A stretch of DNA of 48,107 nucleotides from the NCBI GenBank assembly GCA_030697665.1, contig JAUYPJ010000090.1, positions 1 through 48,107 of the forward strand, read 5' to 3'. Source of the stretch: Candidatus Omnitrophota bacterium (GTDB lineage Bacteria; Omnitrophota; Gorgyraeia; Aquiviventales; Aquiviventaceae). Below, one piece after another: positions 14,681 through 22,835 of the stretch (its first letter is position 1; the number at the start of each line of letters is the position of its first letter). Both the position numbers and the translations under genes were made by a program. Below the pieces are notes generated by a model. It did no database searches, had not been told where the DNA came from, and was given only the letters and a program-made list of their open reading frames with translations.

Positions 14681-15805
14681 ATGACTCGTGTGCTGATTAT
14701 TGGGGGAGGGATGGCGGGGTGTTGCGCCGCCCATGTCTTGTCGGAGAACGACTGGAAGGTCACGCTGGTGGAGACCGCGCCGTTTCTCGGCGGTGGCTGC
14801 AAGACGTTCCTCCACGGCGGCCACCCGTACACCTATGGGCCGCGTCACTTTTTGACGCGGGACGAACGGCTCTTCGAGTTCCTCAACCGGTACGTGCCGA
14901 TGCGGCGCATTCCGGACCATGAGTTTTTGACGTACATCGAACGGGACCCGGGGTTCTATCACTTTCCAATCCACCGGGACGACGTGGACCTGATGCCGGA
15001 CGCTCAGCAGATCACGCAGGAGCTCGCCGGGCTCGACGGGGTGGAGGGCGCCTCCAACCTGGAGGAATACTGGATGCGCTCGGTGGGGCCGACGCTGTAC
15101 AGCAAATTCATCGACGGCTATTCCCGAAAGATGTGGCGGATTCCTTCGAATACCGAGATTGACGACTTCGGATTTTCGCCGAAGGGCGTGGCGCTGAAGA
15201 CCGGGACCGAGAAGGCGGCCTGGACCGAGGCCATCTCCGCCTTCCCGGTGAAGATCAACGGCTACGACGATTATTTCGACCTCGCGACTCGGCAGGCCGA
15301 CGTCCACCTTCGCACCAAGGTCGAGGCCTACGACATCGAGCGGTTGCGCGTCAAGATCGACGGGGAGTGGCACGCCTACGACCTCATCATCAGCACGACG
15401 TCGCCGGAGCTCCTCATGAACGGCGCGTTCGGGCCGCTGCGGTGGATGGGGCGGGATTTCTTGAAGATCGTGCTGCCGGTTGAAGAGGCCTTCCCCCCGC
15501 ACGTCTATTTTCTCTATTACGCCAACGCCGAGCCGTTCACGCGCATCGTGGAATACAAGAAGTTCTACCAATACAAAGCCCCGACAACACTCCTCGGCCT
15601 TGAGATCCCGTCCTCGAGCAACCAGCTCTATCCGTATCCCGTCAAAAAAGACCAGGCCATTGCGCAACAATATCTCGATGCGCTGCCGAAGAACGTGTTT
15701 TCCATCGGGCGCGCCGGCTCGTACCGCTACATCGATGTGGATGATATCATCGCCCAATGTCTGGATCTGGGCACGAAGCTGGGTGTCGATCTCTCACGGC
15801 TGTGA
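14681..15805 (+). CDS. glf: UDP-galactopyranose mutase-like flavoprotein
   Basis: A 374-aa FAD enzyme of the Glf type, which converts the pyranose ring of a UDP-sugar to the furanose. The N-terminal dinucleotide motif is 'VLIIGGGMAGCCAAHVL' (residues 4-20), with the Glu of the FAD ribose site in 'VTLVETAPFLGGGCKT'. Family features include 'YGPRHFLTRDERLFEFLNRY', 'KMWRIPSNTEI', the conserved 'FPVKINGYDDYFDLA' and the closing 'IGRAGSYRYIDVDDIIAQCL' FAD loop. It may act on a substrate other than UDP-galactose, as the protein diverges from canonical Glf. It has its own AGGA ribosome-binding site 10 bases after the previous stop. Confidence 0.78.
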   Translation: MTRVLIIGGGMAGCCAAHVLSENDWKVTLVETAPFLGGGCKTFLHGGHPYTYGPRHFLTRDERLFEFLNRYVPMRRIPDHEFLTYIERDPGFYHFPIHRDDVDLMPDAQQITQELAGLDGVEGASNLEEYWMRSVGPTLYSKFIDGYSRKMWRIPSNTEIDDFGFSPKGVALKTGTEKAAWTEAISAFPVKINGYDDYFDLATRQADVHLRTKVEAYDIERLRVKIDGEWHAYDLIISTTSPELLMNGAFGPLRWMGRDFLKIVLPVEEAFPPHVYFLYYANAEPFTRIVEYKKFYQYKAPTTLLGLEIPSSSNQLYPYPVKKDQAIAQQYLDALPKNVFSIGRAGSYRYIDVDDIIAQCLDLGTKLGVDLSRL

Positions 15806-15823
15806 GTCGAGGGAGGCTGGAGC

Positions 15824-16699
15824 ATGCAGACGGGGATGTTCACGGAGACGGCCGTCAAAACAACCGGTAGCGCGATGCCGGTGATGGAATCCTTCGCCAC
15901 ATCTGCGGACCAGGGTGTGAGTGAGGAGTTCCTCAGGCAAGGCTATATCATCCGGGACGTGGACCGTCCTGATGTGCTGGAGGCCCTTCGCCATCGGGTC
16001 GTGGAAATGGCCTGCGAATATCTGGGCGTCGATCTCCCACAGGACGACGGCGAGTTCCTCAACTCTATCCATGCCAATTTGGCGATCCAGAAGGTGAACG
16101 CCTTTCGCGTTGCCCTCTATAACTTGCTGAACGGCCAGTCGTGGTTTCGGCCGAGCTATTTCTGGTTGGGCAAGAGCGCGCTTGAGACGTTAGTGGGCAA
16201 CGAGCTGGCCATGCAGAGCCGCGTCAATCTCTCCATCCAGATGCCCAATGACGAAAGCTCGGTGCTGGACGTCCACAGCGATACATTTGACGCCGAAACG
16301 CCGTTCCAGGTGGTGGAATGGCTGCCGCTGGTCGATGTCTACGACACCAAATCGATGTTCATCCTCCCGCCGCCGGCCAACCAGGCGGCGTTTCTCAACG
16401 TGAAACCACTTCTGGAGCAGGGTGGCCCAGCGCGGGTGTTCCACGAGGTGAAGGACCAGCTGGTCTGGCTCCGGGTGCCCTACGGGAAGGTGTTGATTTT
16501 CACCCCCAACCTGCTGCACGGCAATATCGTCAACCGCGTCCCTGAGACGCGATGGTCGTTCAACGCGCGGTTCAAGGGTCTGTTTACGCCGTACGGCGGT
16601 CCCGCGAAGAGCCTGGGGGGCTACTATCTCCCGATCACCACGAAGGCGGTGAGTCGGGTCGGCATGGCGTACCGAGCGCCTGAGGGTTTCAATGCGTGA
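15824..16699 (+). CDS. Sporadic carbohydrate cluster 2OG-Fe(II) oxygenase-like protein
   Basis: A 291-aa protein resembling the 2-oxoglutarate/Fe(II) oxygenase found in sporadic carbohydrate clusters (I recall TIGR04324). The iron-binding triad appears as His-x-Asp in 'SVLDVHSDTFDAETPFQVVE' (near residue 150) and a distal His in 'TPNLLHGNIVNRVPETRWS' with the Arg that binds 2-oxoglutarate. It should hydroxylate, oxidise or epimerise a sugar-linked substrate using O2. A clear GGGAGG stands 7 bases before the ATG. It overlaps the next gene, its usual neighbour in such clusters, by 8 bases. Confidence 0.75.
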   Translation: MQTGMFTETAVKTTGSAMPVMESFATSADQGVSEEFLRQGYIIRDVDRPDVLEALRHRVVEMACEYLGVDLPQDDGEFLNSIHANLAIQKVNAFRVALYNLLNGQSWFRPSYFWLGKSALETLVGNELAMQSRVNLSIQMPNDESSVLDVHSDTFDAETPFQVVEWLPLVDVYDTKSMFILPPPANQAAFLNVKPLLEQGGPARVFHEVKDQLVWLRVPYGKVLIFTPNLLHGNIVNRVPETRWSFNARFKGLFTPYGGPAKSLGGYYLPITTKAVSRVGMAYRAPEGFNA

Positions 16700-17153
16700 G
16701 TCGGTCGCCGCACCCGTGCGCGAAGGGTTCCGCGGCTACTGCACCAATGCGGAGTTCGGCGGCCACCGGATCCCCGTTCCGGTCCAGAACCTGGTGCTCC
16801 GGGACTACGTGCAGCGGCGGAATCTGCTCTTCCGGCTCTCGATCAACGAGCTGCAGTTTCCCAACTGCTACCTGCAGCTGCTGGGGCTGTTGCCCCAGCT
16901 ACCGGCGCTCGAAGGGGTGATTATGTGCAGCTTGTTCATGCTGCCCAAGGATCCTGAAGTGCGCCGCACGATCTATCGAGAATTTTTAAAGCACGGGACG
17001 TCGCTGCATTTCGTGATGGAAAACATCGTCCTGCAGACCGCCGATGACGTTGCCGGCGTCGAGGAGATCCGGGCGATCCGTGACGCGCTGCCGGCGTGTC
17101 CCAGCGCCGTGCCCGTGGATGGCATCACCGAGGGCTGGAATGCTGTTGCGTGA
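16692..17153 (+). CDS. LIC12192-family sporadic carbohydrate cluster protein
   Basis: A 153-aa protein that matches my memory of the TIGR04323 family: 'GYCTNAEFGGHRIPVPVQNLVLRDYVQRRNL' at residues 15-45, 'QFPNCYLQLLGLLPQLPALEGVIMCSLFMLP' in the middle and 'LHFVMENIVLQTADDVAGVEEI' near the end. The family occurs patchily in polysaccharide loci next to a 2OG oxygenase gene. No biochemical function is established as far as I know. The overlap with both neighbours suggests co-translation with the oxygenase and the following radical SAM protein. Confidence 0.75.
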   Translation: MRESVAAPVREGFRGYCTNAEFGGHRIPVPVQNLVLRDYVQRRNLLFRLSINELQFPNCYLQLLGLLPQLPALEGVIMCSLFMLPKDPEVRRTIYREFLKHGTSLHFVMENIVLQTADDVAGVEEIRAIRDALPACPSAVPVDGITEGWNAVA

Positions 17154-18339
17154 AGACGAGTTTCAGCGCCGCTACGGGTCGTTCTATCAAGAGGCCCTCT
17201 GTGAGGCCCAGGATGTTGCAGCCCATCCGGAGCGGCAGAAGGCTGCCCTGGACTCGGAGAAGGCGGGCCAGCGACCACTGCAGTTGCGTGCCCCCCAACC
17301 CGATCCGTATGCCTATCGTGCCATCCTATCTCGAGGGTTTGTCCGCTACCAGGAGCGTCTGAAGAATTACATCGTTGCGCACCACGAGCCAAAGGCGGCG
17401 ATGCGCTCCTTTCTTCCAACGCTGATGGATATCGAGCCGAATAGTCGCTGCAATTTCCGGTGCGTGATGTGCCAGGTCTCGGAATGGGAGAACGGCACGC
17501 GGACCGACGATATGACCTTGGAGGAGCTGCAAGCGTTTGTTGAGTGCCAGCCGGGACTTACGGAGGTCAAACTCCGCGGGATGGGCGAACCGCTCTTACA
17601 TCCTCGCTACATTGAGATGGTCCAATATTTGGTTGGACGCGATCTCTGGGTGCGGACGAATACCAATAGTTCGGTCTTGCATGCTCGCGATAACTACCGT
17701 CGGCTCATTGATTCAGGGATTGGGGAGATCCAGACGTCAGTAGATGGCGCGACCAAGGACGTATTTGAAAAAATTCGCCGGCGGTCCAATTTCGAGCAGG
17801 TCGTGCGCAACCTGACCCTGCTCAACCAGTACGCGAACCGCCAAGACCGCCCCTATACGCGCATGTGGGTCGTCGTGCAGCAGTACAACCGCCACCAGAT
17901 CTTCGAGTTCGTGGAGCTGGCCAAGCGCATGGAGTGCCGGCGGCTGACCTTCTCGCTGACCCTGAACGACTGGGGACAGGACCAGTGGCATGCCAAGAAC
18001 GCCCAGCTCCAATCGCTGGACCTCTCGGAGGAGGAGCAACAGCGGCTCCTCGACGTGATGGCACGGGAGGGGATCGAGATCACCGTCTGGCGGCAGGCCA
18101 CGAAGTACTCGACCGAGAGCCCGGACACACTCTGCCCCTGGGTCTTCGGCCGCCCGTACATCAGCAGTGACTCGCGGGTGGTGCCGTGCTCCATGATTGC
18201 GAATCCTGACGTGATGGACCTGGGGGATGCGACGGACTTTGAGCGAGTCTGGAATGGGCCGGCCTACCAGGCGTTCCGCCAGCGGCATCTTTCCGGCGAT
18301 ATCCCCACGCACTGCCGGCACTGCTACAAGATGCCGTGA
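17140..18339 (+). CDS. Radical SAM protein with SPASM-type C-terminus
   Basis: A 399-aa radical SAM enzyme. After about 90 residues of N-terminal extension, the [4Fe-4S] motif is CNFRCVMC (Cys-x3-Cys-x2-Cys) in 'LMDIEPNSRCNFRCVMCQVS', followed by 'EVKLRGMGEPLLHPRY' (the GGE-like SAM motif) and 'GIGEIQTSVDGATKDVFEKI'. The C-terminus has a Cys-rich SPASM-like segment: 'LCPWVFGRPYISSDSRVVPC' and 'HCRHCYK', likely binding an auxiliary cluster. Relatives carry out radical dehydrogenation or deamination of sugars, or peptide modification; in this context a sugar is likelier. ATG 17140 overlaps the previous stop by 14 bases. Confidence 0.85.
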   Translation: MLLREDEFQRRYGSFYQEALCEAQDVAAHPERQKAALDSEKAGQRPLQLRAPQPDPYAYRAILSRGFVRYQERLKNYIVAHHEPKAAMRSFLPTLMDIEPNSRCNFRCVMCQVSEWENGTRTDDMTLEELQAFVECQPGLTEVKLRGMGEPLLHPRYIEMVQYLVGRDLWVRTNTNSSVLHARDNYRRLIDSGIGEIQTSVDGATKDVFEKIRRRSNFEQVVRNLTLLNQYANRQDRPYTRMWVVVQQYNRHQIFEFVELAKRMECRRLTFSLTLNDWGQDQWHAKNAQLQSLDLSEEEQQRLLDVMAREGIEITVWRQATKYSTESPDTLCPWVFGRPYISSDSRVVPCSMIANPDVMDLGDATDFERVWNGPAYQAFRQRHLSGDIPTHCRHCYKMP

Positions 18340-18884
18340 TGGACGCGAACATCGTGGTGCGGGAAGCCACCCTCGAGGACCGCCGGGAGATCTGGGAGTG
18401 GTGGAACGACCCTGTGACGCGGCGGATGATGAAGAAGAACGACGTCGTGCCGTGGGAGGAGCATTGCGCGTGGTTTGACGGCGTCCTGAAGGACCCCGGC
18501 CGGATTCTGTGCGTCGGGTTCGTCGACGGCGAGAAGGCTGGCAACGTCCGGTTCGATTTCCAAGGCGAGGGGGTCTATGAGGTGAGCGTGAACATGAATC
18601 CCCAATTGCGCGGCCGCGGGTACGGGCCGCTCCTCGTCGGCGCCTCCATCGCGTACCTGAATACGGTCCGGCCGGTCACCACGCTCATCGCCATGATGAA
18701 GAAGATCAACCCCCGCTCGCGCAAGACCTTTGAGCGGAACGGGTTCGTGGTCAAGGAACCCACCCGCGACTACCCGCGGATGGTGGGACGGTTTTCACCC
18801 GAAGAGGAGTGGTACTCTGAATTGATCTATGGAGGGAAATCTGATGCCGGTGCGTTCCGAGCCGCGGCCAGCCACGCCCCCTGA
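18339..18884 (+). CDS. GNAT family N-acetyltransferase
   Basis: A 181-aa GNAT acetyltransferase. The start 'IVVREATLEDRREIWEWWNDP' is typical of the PseH/RimJ-like group acting on amino sugars, and the acetyl-CoA pyrophosphate loop is 'NPQLRGRGYGPLLVGASIAYL' (R-G-x-G-x-G) near residues 86-106. It may acylate an amino group placed by the DegT aminotransferase that follows. ATG shares a base with the previous stop (TGATG). The last 15 residues overlap the next gene and may be poorly constrained. Confidence 0.82.
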   Translation: MDANIVVREATLEDRREIWEWWNDPVTRRMMKKNDVVPWEEHCAWFDGVLKDPGRILCVGFVDGEKAGNVRFDFQGEGVYEVSVNMNPQLRGRGYGPLLVGASIAYLNTVRPVTTLIAMMKKINPRSRKTFERNGFVVKEPTRDYPRMVGRFSPEEEWYSELIYGGKSDAGAFRAAASHAP

Positions 18885-20088
18885 GGCGCCGCCCCTGGCC
18901 CTGCACGGTGGGGAGTCGGTTCGCAAGCGTCCGATGCCAGCACGCCTCGCCTTGGGCCAAGGGGAAGTCGATGAGGTGATGGCGACGATTCAGTACTATC
19001 GCGACAGCCAACAGGATCTGCCCTATCAGGGCGTCGTTGAGCAGCGATTGTGCGAGGCGTTCGCCGAGTACATGGGGGGCGGCTATGCCGATGCCGTGGC
19101 GACGGGGACCGGGGCGGTCTACGTTGCGCTGGCGGCGCTGGATCTGCCCAAGGGCAGCGAGGTGATCATCTCCCCGGTCACAGCCAGCAGCCCCCTGAGC
19201 TGCATCATCCTGCAGGGGTTCGTGCCGGTCGTCGCCGACAGCCGGCCGGGCAGCTACAACATGGGCGTGGAGCGGTTCCTCGAGCGGGTGACCCCCAGGA
19301 CGTCGGCGGTGCTGGCCGTCCACCTGGGGGGAGAGCCGCTCGAGATCGATCGCCTGACGGCTGAGGCGTCCCGCCGCGGCATCAAGGTTCTGGAGGACTG
19401 CAGTCAGGCCCCCGGGGCGGTCTGGAACGGGCGGCGCGTGGGCTCCTACGGTGAGATCGCAGCCCTATCCACCATGTATCGGAAAAACTTGATCTCAGGC
19501 AGCAGCGGCGGGCTCGTCTTCACGCGGGATCTGGCGCTCTTCCGGCGGGCCCAGGCGCATGCGGATCACGGCAAGCCCGTCTGGCGCACGGAGCTCAACC
19601 TGAAGGATCCCAGGCACGCGCTCTTTCCCGCGCTGAATTTCAACACCGATGAGCTCTCCTGCGCGATCGCACTGGCGTCGCTGCGGCGCCTCCAGGAGAC
19701 GATTGACAAGCGGCTGGCGTTTCTCGAGCACTTCATCAACGAGCTGCAGGCCAACTCACGCGCCTGCCGGCCCTCGAGCTTTCACCGCGGGTTCTCTCCG
19801 TTTTTCTTCCCTGTCATTGTTGAGACGGACAAACTGACCTGTTCCAAAGTTGAGTTCGCGCAGGCGCTGGCGGCGGAAGGCATTAACCTTGATCCTCAGT
19901 ATGGCTGCGTGGTCCGCTCCTGGAAGTGGGCCCTGCCGTACCTTTCGGATGACTTCGAGACGACCAACGCCCTGGCGATGCGCGACCGGTCGTTCAACCT
20001 GTTTCTGAACGAGCGCTACGGCGATGAGGAGGTCCGGGACATCATCGCTGCAATCCAGAAAGTGGAACGCCATTTTCTGAAGGACTAG
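18844..20088 (+). CDS. DegT/DnrJ/EryC1/StrS sugar aminotransferase
   Basis: A 414-aa PLP-dependent enzyme that transfers an amino group to a keto-sugar nucleotide. It shows 'VATGTGAVYVALAAL' (cofactor phosphate loop), 'EVIISPVTASSPLSCIILQGFVPVVAD', 'IKVLEDCSQAPGAVWNGRRVGSYGEIAALS' with the Asp that binds the pyridine nitrogen, and Lys214 in 'MYRKNLISGSSGGLVF', the aldimine lysine. It is therefore probably a real transaminase, unlike its paralogues at 21636 and 40375, which have His there. I start at ATG 18844, preceded by GGAGGG 7 bases upstream, although an in-frame ATG lies at 18829. Confidence 0.87.
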   Translation: MPVRSEPRPATPPEAPPLALHGGESVRKRPMPARLALGQGEVDEVMATIQYYRDSQQDLPYQGVVEQRLCEAFAEYMGGGYADAVATGTGAVYVALAALDLPKGSEVIISPVTASSPLSCIILQGFVPVVADSRPGSYNMGVERFLERVTPRTSAVLAVHLGGEPLEIDRLTAEASRRGIKVLEDCSQAPGAVWNGRRVGSYGEIAALSTMYRKNLISGSSGGLVFTRDLALFRRAQAHADHGKPVWRTELNLKDPRHALFPALNFNTDELSCAIALASLRRLQETIDKRLAFLEHFINELQANSRACRPSSFHRGFSPFFFPVIVETDKLTCSKVEFAQALAAEGINLDPQYGCVVRSWKWALPYLSDDFETTNALAMRDRSFNLFLNERYGDEEVRDIIAAIQKVERHFLKD

Positions 20089-20096
20089 GACAGCGA

Positions 20097-21404
20097 ATGG
20101 ATACCCCTCACCCTACGATGTTGTTCTCAGAGCGGCGGGAACGGTTTGTGCGGTTCGTGCGACGCCAGCCACGCGACATCTGGGAGGGGGGGTGGCCCGT
20201 CCTCATCCGGAAGCTCCTCATGACGCTGGATGTGGCGCTGGCCGTTCCGTTTGTCCTCGCCGCCAGGCTGCTGCGCCCGCTGGTGCTCATTCAGTTCGGC
20301 GGGTTGCCGATGCAGGGGATCGGGCACCTGGCCAGCGATATGGAACTGTTGCTCTGCCGCCGGGACGCCGGATTCTATGGGCGGACGCTTCACCTGTTCT
20401 GCGTCGGCATGCCGGTGTGCAACCAGCAACTCACGCGCATGTGGCAGCGAACGGTGCACGTCAGCCGGTTCGCCCGCGCGGCAGAGCGGGTCAACGGGTG
20501 GCTCCCAGGAGGATGGCGCAACCGCATCCCCTTCGGTCTGGCTACCAGCGACGTGGACGGCCTGCTCGCGATGACGACGCCCCAGCTTTCCTTCATCCCT
20601 GAGGAGCAACGCCGGGGAACCGACGCGTTGCGGCGGCTCGGTGTTCCTGAGGGCCAGCCGTTTGTGTGCTTCCACGCCCGCGACTCGGCCTACTATGTGG
20701 AGAAGTCGCGGCGCAAAGATCTCTACCGCAACTCAGACATCGAGACCTATCGGCCAGCCGTTGAAGCCCTGGCTCAACGAGGCTACGTCCTGTTCCGGAT
20801 GGGCGCTGCGGTGGAGCGGAGGCTTGTGACCCACAACCCCAGGATCATCGACTATGCCAGCATCGCCCGGACCGATTTCCTGGACATCTTCCTGCCGGCG
20901 CACTGCCGGTTCTACTTCGGCGACGGGGGCGGACTGTATAACGTCGCGCTGATCTTCCGCAGACCGATCGCGATCGTCAACTACATTTCGTTCGAGTACT
21001 CGGGCAGTTGGAACCCCTACGACTGCTTCATTCCCAAGAAGATGTGGCTGCGGTCGGAGCACCGGCTCATGACATTCCGAGAGATCCTGGAGTCCGGCGC
21101 CGGGAGGTTTCTGCGAGACCACCAGTACGCCGAGATGGGCATTGAGCTGATCAACAACACGCCGGAGGAAATCACCGCGCTGGCCCTGGAGATGGACGGG
21201 AGGCTCAGCGGTACGTGGCAGGGAACAGCGGAAGACGAAGCGCTGCAACGCCGCTTTTGGGAGATCTTCCGGACCTGCACAACGCTGTACGCGTCCGCCC
21301 CCTGGCGAGTCCACCGGCGCATTGGCGCGGAGTTCCTGCGGCAACACCAGGCGTTATTGGAGCAGCGCACGACACCACAGCCGACGATGGTATGGCAGAG
21401 CTGA
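20097..21404 (+). CDS. TIGR04372-like glycosyltransferase
   Basis: A 435-aa protein resembling the putative glycosyltransferase family TIGR04372 often found in surface-glycan clusters. It has an N-terminal hydrophobic stretch ('LLMTLDVALAVPFVLAARLL', residues 41-60), a Rossmann-like N-domain ('QGIGHLASDMELLLCRRDAG') and the conserved 'FVCFHARDSAYY', 'YRNSDIETYRPAVEALAQRG', 'FYFGDGGGLYNVALIFRRPIAIVNY' blocks that suit a GT-B donor site. It would transfer a sugar from a nucleotide donor to the growing glycan at the membrane; the linkage is unknown. It starts 8 bases after the aminotransferase stop. Confidence 0.75.
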   Translation: MDTPHPTMLFSERRERFVRFVRRQPRDIWEGGWPVLIRKLLMTLDVALAVPFVLAARLLRPLVLIQFGGLPMQGIGHLASDMELLLCRRDAGFYGRTLHLFCVGMPVCNQQLTRMWQRTVHVSRFARAAERVNGWLPGGWRNRIPFGLATSDVDGLLAMTTPQLSFIPEEQRRGTDALRRLGVPEGQPFVCFHARDSAYYVEKSRRKDLYRNSDIETYRPAVEALAQRGYVLFRMGAAVERRLVTHNPRIIDYASIARTDFLDIFLPAHCRFYFGDGGGLYNVALIFRRPIAIVNYISFEYSGSWNPYDCFIPKKMWLRSEHRLMTFREILESGAGRFLRDHQYAEMGIELINNTPEEITALALEMDGRLSGTWQGTAEDEALQRRFWEIFRTCTTLYASAPWRVHRRIGAEFLRQHQALLEQRTTPQPTMVWQS

Positions 21405-21639
21405 GCAGCCGAACGCAACCCATTCCTGAGACGACGGACGTGGTGATCCTGTGCGGTGGATGGCGCAGCCGGCGGCCCCGGTCCTCGCGGCGCACGGGTA
21501 GGGCAACCGGCTGATGAGCATGGTCATCGTGCGCTTCGTGTTTCCGTCGGAGGGAACATTCCTCGACATCGGCACCCCGGAATGCTACGCGCGCGCCCAG
21601 CAGGTCTGGGGGGGGTCGGAGGCGGTGGCGTGGCGATGA
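21392..21639 (+). pseudogene. Internally deleted sugar nucleotidyltransferase remnant
   Basis: Two fragments of one gene lie end to end. The first (21392-21514, 40 aa) starts like a nucleotidyltransferase, with 'ETTDVVILCGG' (the usual 'vvIlcGG.GTRLrp'), then loses similarity. The second (21514-21639, 41 aa) reads 'FVFPSEGTFLDIGTPECYAR', the end of HddC/RfbF-like nucleotidyltransferases. The roughly 200 residues between, with the catalytic core, are missing. The pieces are linked by TGATG at 21512-21516 and the second stop overlaps the next start. The gene cannot make an active enzyme. An intact HddC-like domain exists at 38305. Confidence 0.7.
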
Positions 21640-22835
21640 GGGCGCACACCACAGCCGCGAGACCAGACGCCGCGCAGCCGTCGTACCGGATCACCTTCGG
21701 CCATATCGAAATTGGCGAGGCAGGCCGCCGATTCCTCTCGGAGGCGTTGAGCCGCAACTGGGTCTCCGAGGGCCCGAACGTCCGGCGATTTGAAGCCGGC
21801 TTCGCCGGGAAGTTCGGCTACGGCCATGCCGTGGCGACCAGTTCCGGGACCGATGCGGGGATCGTGGCGATGAGCGCCCTGTTGGATCGGGGGGCCAAGC
21901 GTGGAGAGGAAGTGATCACGCCGGCGCTCGCCTTCGTCTCGACGGCGAACTGCATCCTCGCCGCCGGATTGGTCCCACGGTTCGTCGACGTGGAGCTTGA
22001 GACGCTGAACATCGATCCCGCGAAGATGGAGGCGGCGATGACACCCAAGACGCGGGCGATCCAGGTCGTCCACACGATGGGCAAGCCCTGCGCGATGGGC
22101 GAGATCCTTGCGATCGCGAAGCGCCATCGTCTGCTCGTCGTCGAGGACTGCTGCGAGGCGCATGGGGCGACGCTGGGCGGCCAGGTGATCGGGTCCTTCG
22201 GCGCGATGGGGCTCTTCAGCTTCTACGCCGCCCATCTCATCTGTAGCGGCGAGGGCGGGATGATCTCCACCAACGACGCGGAGCTGGCCGGGTTGTGCCG
22301 CTCGATCCGGTCGCACGGCCGGCGGGGCGGGCAACCGTACTTTCACTTCGACCAGGTCGGCTTCAACTCCAAGATGAACGATCTGGAAGCCGCCATCGGC
22401 CTCGAGGGGCTTGAGCTGTTTGACCGGACCTTCACCATCCGTCGGCGGCATCTCACCCGCCTGAGGGAGCTGCTGTCGCCGCTGGAGGACCGGGTGATCC
22501 TCTATCCCGATGGGCGGGGGGAGGTCATCAGTCCGCATGCGATGCCGTTGGTCCTGCGGGACGAGCGGGCATCTATTGAGCCGCTCTATCAGCACCTCGA
22601 GCGCTCCGGCATTCAATGCAAGACGCTCTTTGGCTCACTCCCCACTCAGCATCGGGCGTTTGCGTTTCTCGGCTACCGGCCAGGGGACTTCCCGGTCGCG
22701 GAGCGGATCGGCCGGACGGGTTTGCATTTTGGGGTGCATCAGTATTTGACCGAAGCCGACGTGGAGTATGCGGCTGATACCGTGCGGTCCTACTTCACCA
22801 GGAGCAACGCGGTGAGTCACTCCCGGAGCCGATGA
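21636..22835 (+). CDS. DegT-fold 3-dehydratase-like enzyme (ColD type, His in place of Lys)
   Basis: A 399-aa member of the sugar aminotransferase fold. It has 'AVATSSGTDAGIVAMSALL', 'EEVITPALAFVSTANCILAAGLVPRFVDVE' and 'LLVVEDCCEAHGATLGG'. At the aldimine lysine position it reads 'LFSFYAAHLICSGEGGM', so His200 replaces Lys. In this fold that change marks the PLP-dependent C3 dehydratases such as ColD, which removes the 3-hydroxyl of GDP-4-keto-6-deoxymannose. A GDP-mannose 4,6-dehydratase follows at 26139, making a GDP-3,6-dideoxy sugar a likely product. It starts in the overlap with the nucleotidyltransferase remnant. Confidence 0.8.
   Translation: MRAHTTAARPDAAQPSYRITFGHIEIGEAGRRFLSEALSRNWVSEGPNVRRFEAGFAGKFGYGHAVATSSGTDAGIVAMSALLDRGAKRGEEVITPALAFVSTANCILAAGLVPRFVDVELETLNIDPAKMEAAMTPKTRAIQVVHTMGKPCAMGEILAIAKRHRLLVVEDCCEAHGATLGGQVIGSFGAMGLFSFYAAHLICSGEGGMISTNDAELAGLCRSIRSHGRRGGQPYFHFDQVGFNSKMNDLEAAIGLEGLELFDRTFTIRRRHLTRLRELLSPLEDRVILYPDGRGEVISPHAMPLVLRDERASIEPLYQHLERSGIQCKTLFGSLPTQHRAFAFLGYRPGDFPVAERIGRTGLHFGVHQYLTEADVEYAADTVRSYFTRSNAVSHSRSR

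Noticed and set aside
21636-22835. Ordinary sugar aminotransferase
   Set aside because: The aldimine lysine is replaced by His200 in the FYAAHLICSGEGG motif, which points to a ColD-type dehydratase.
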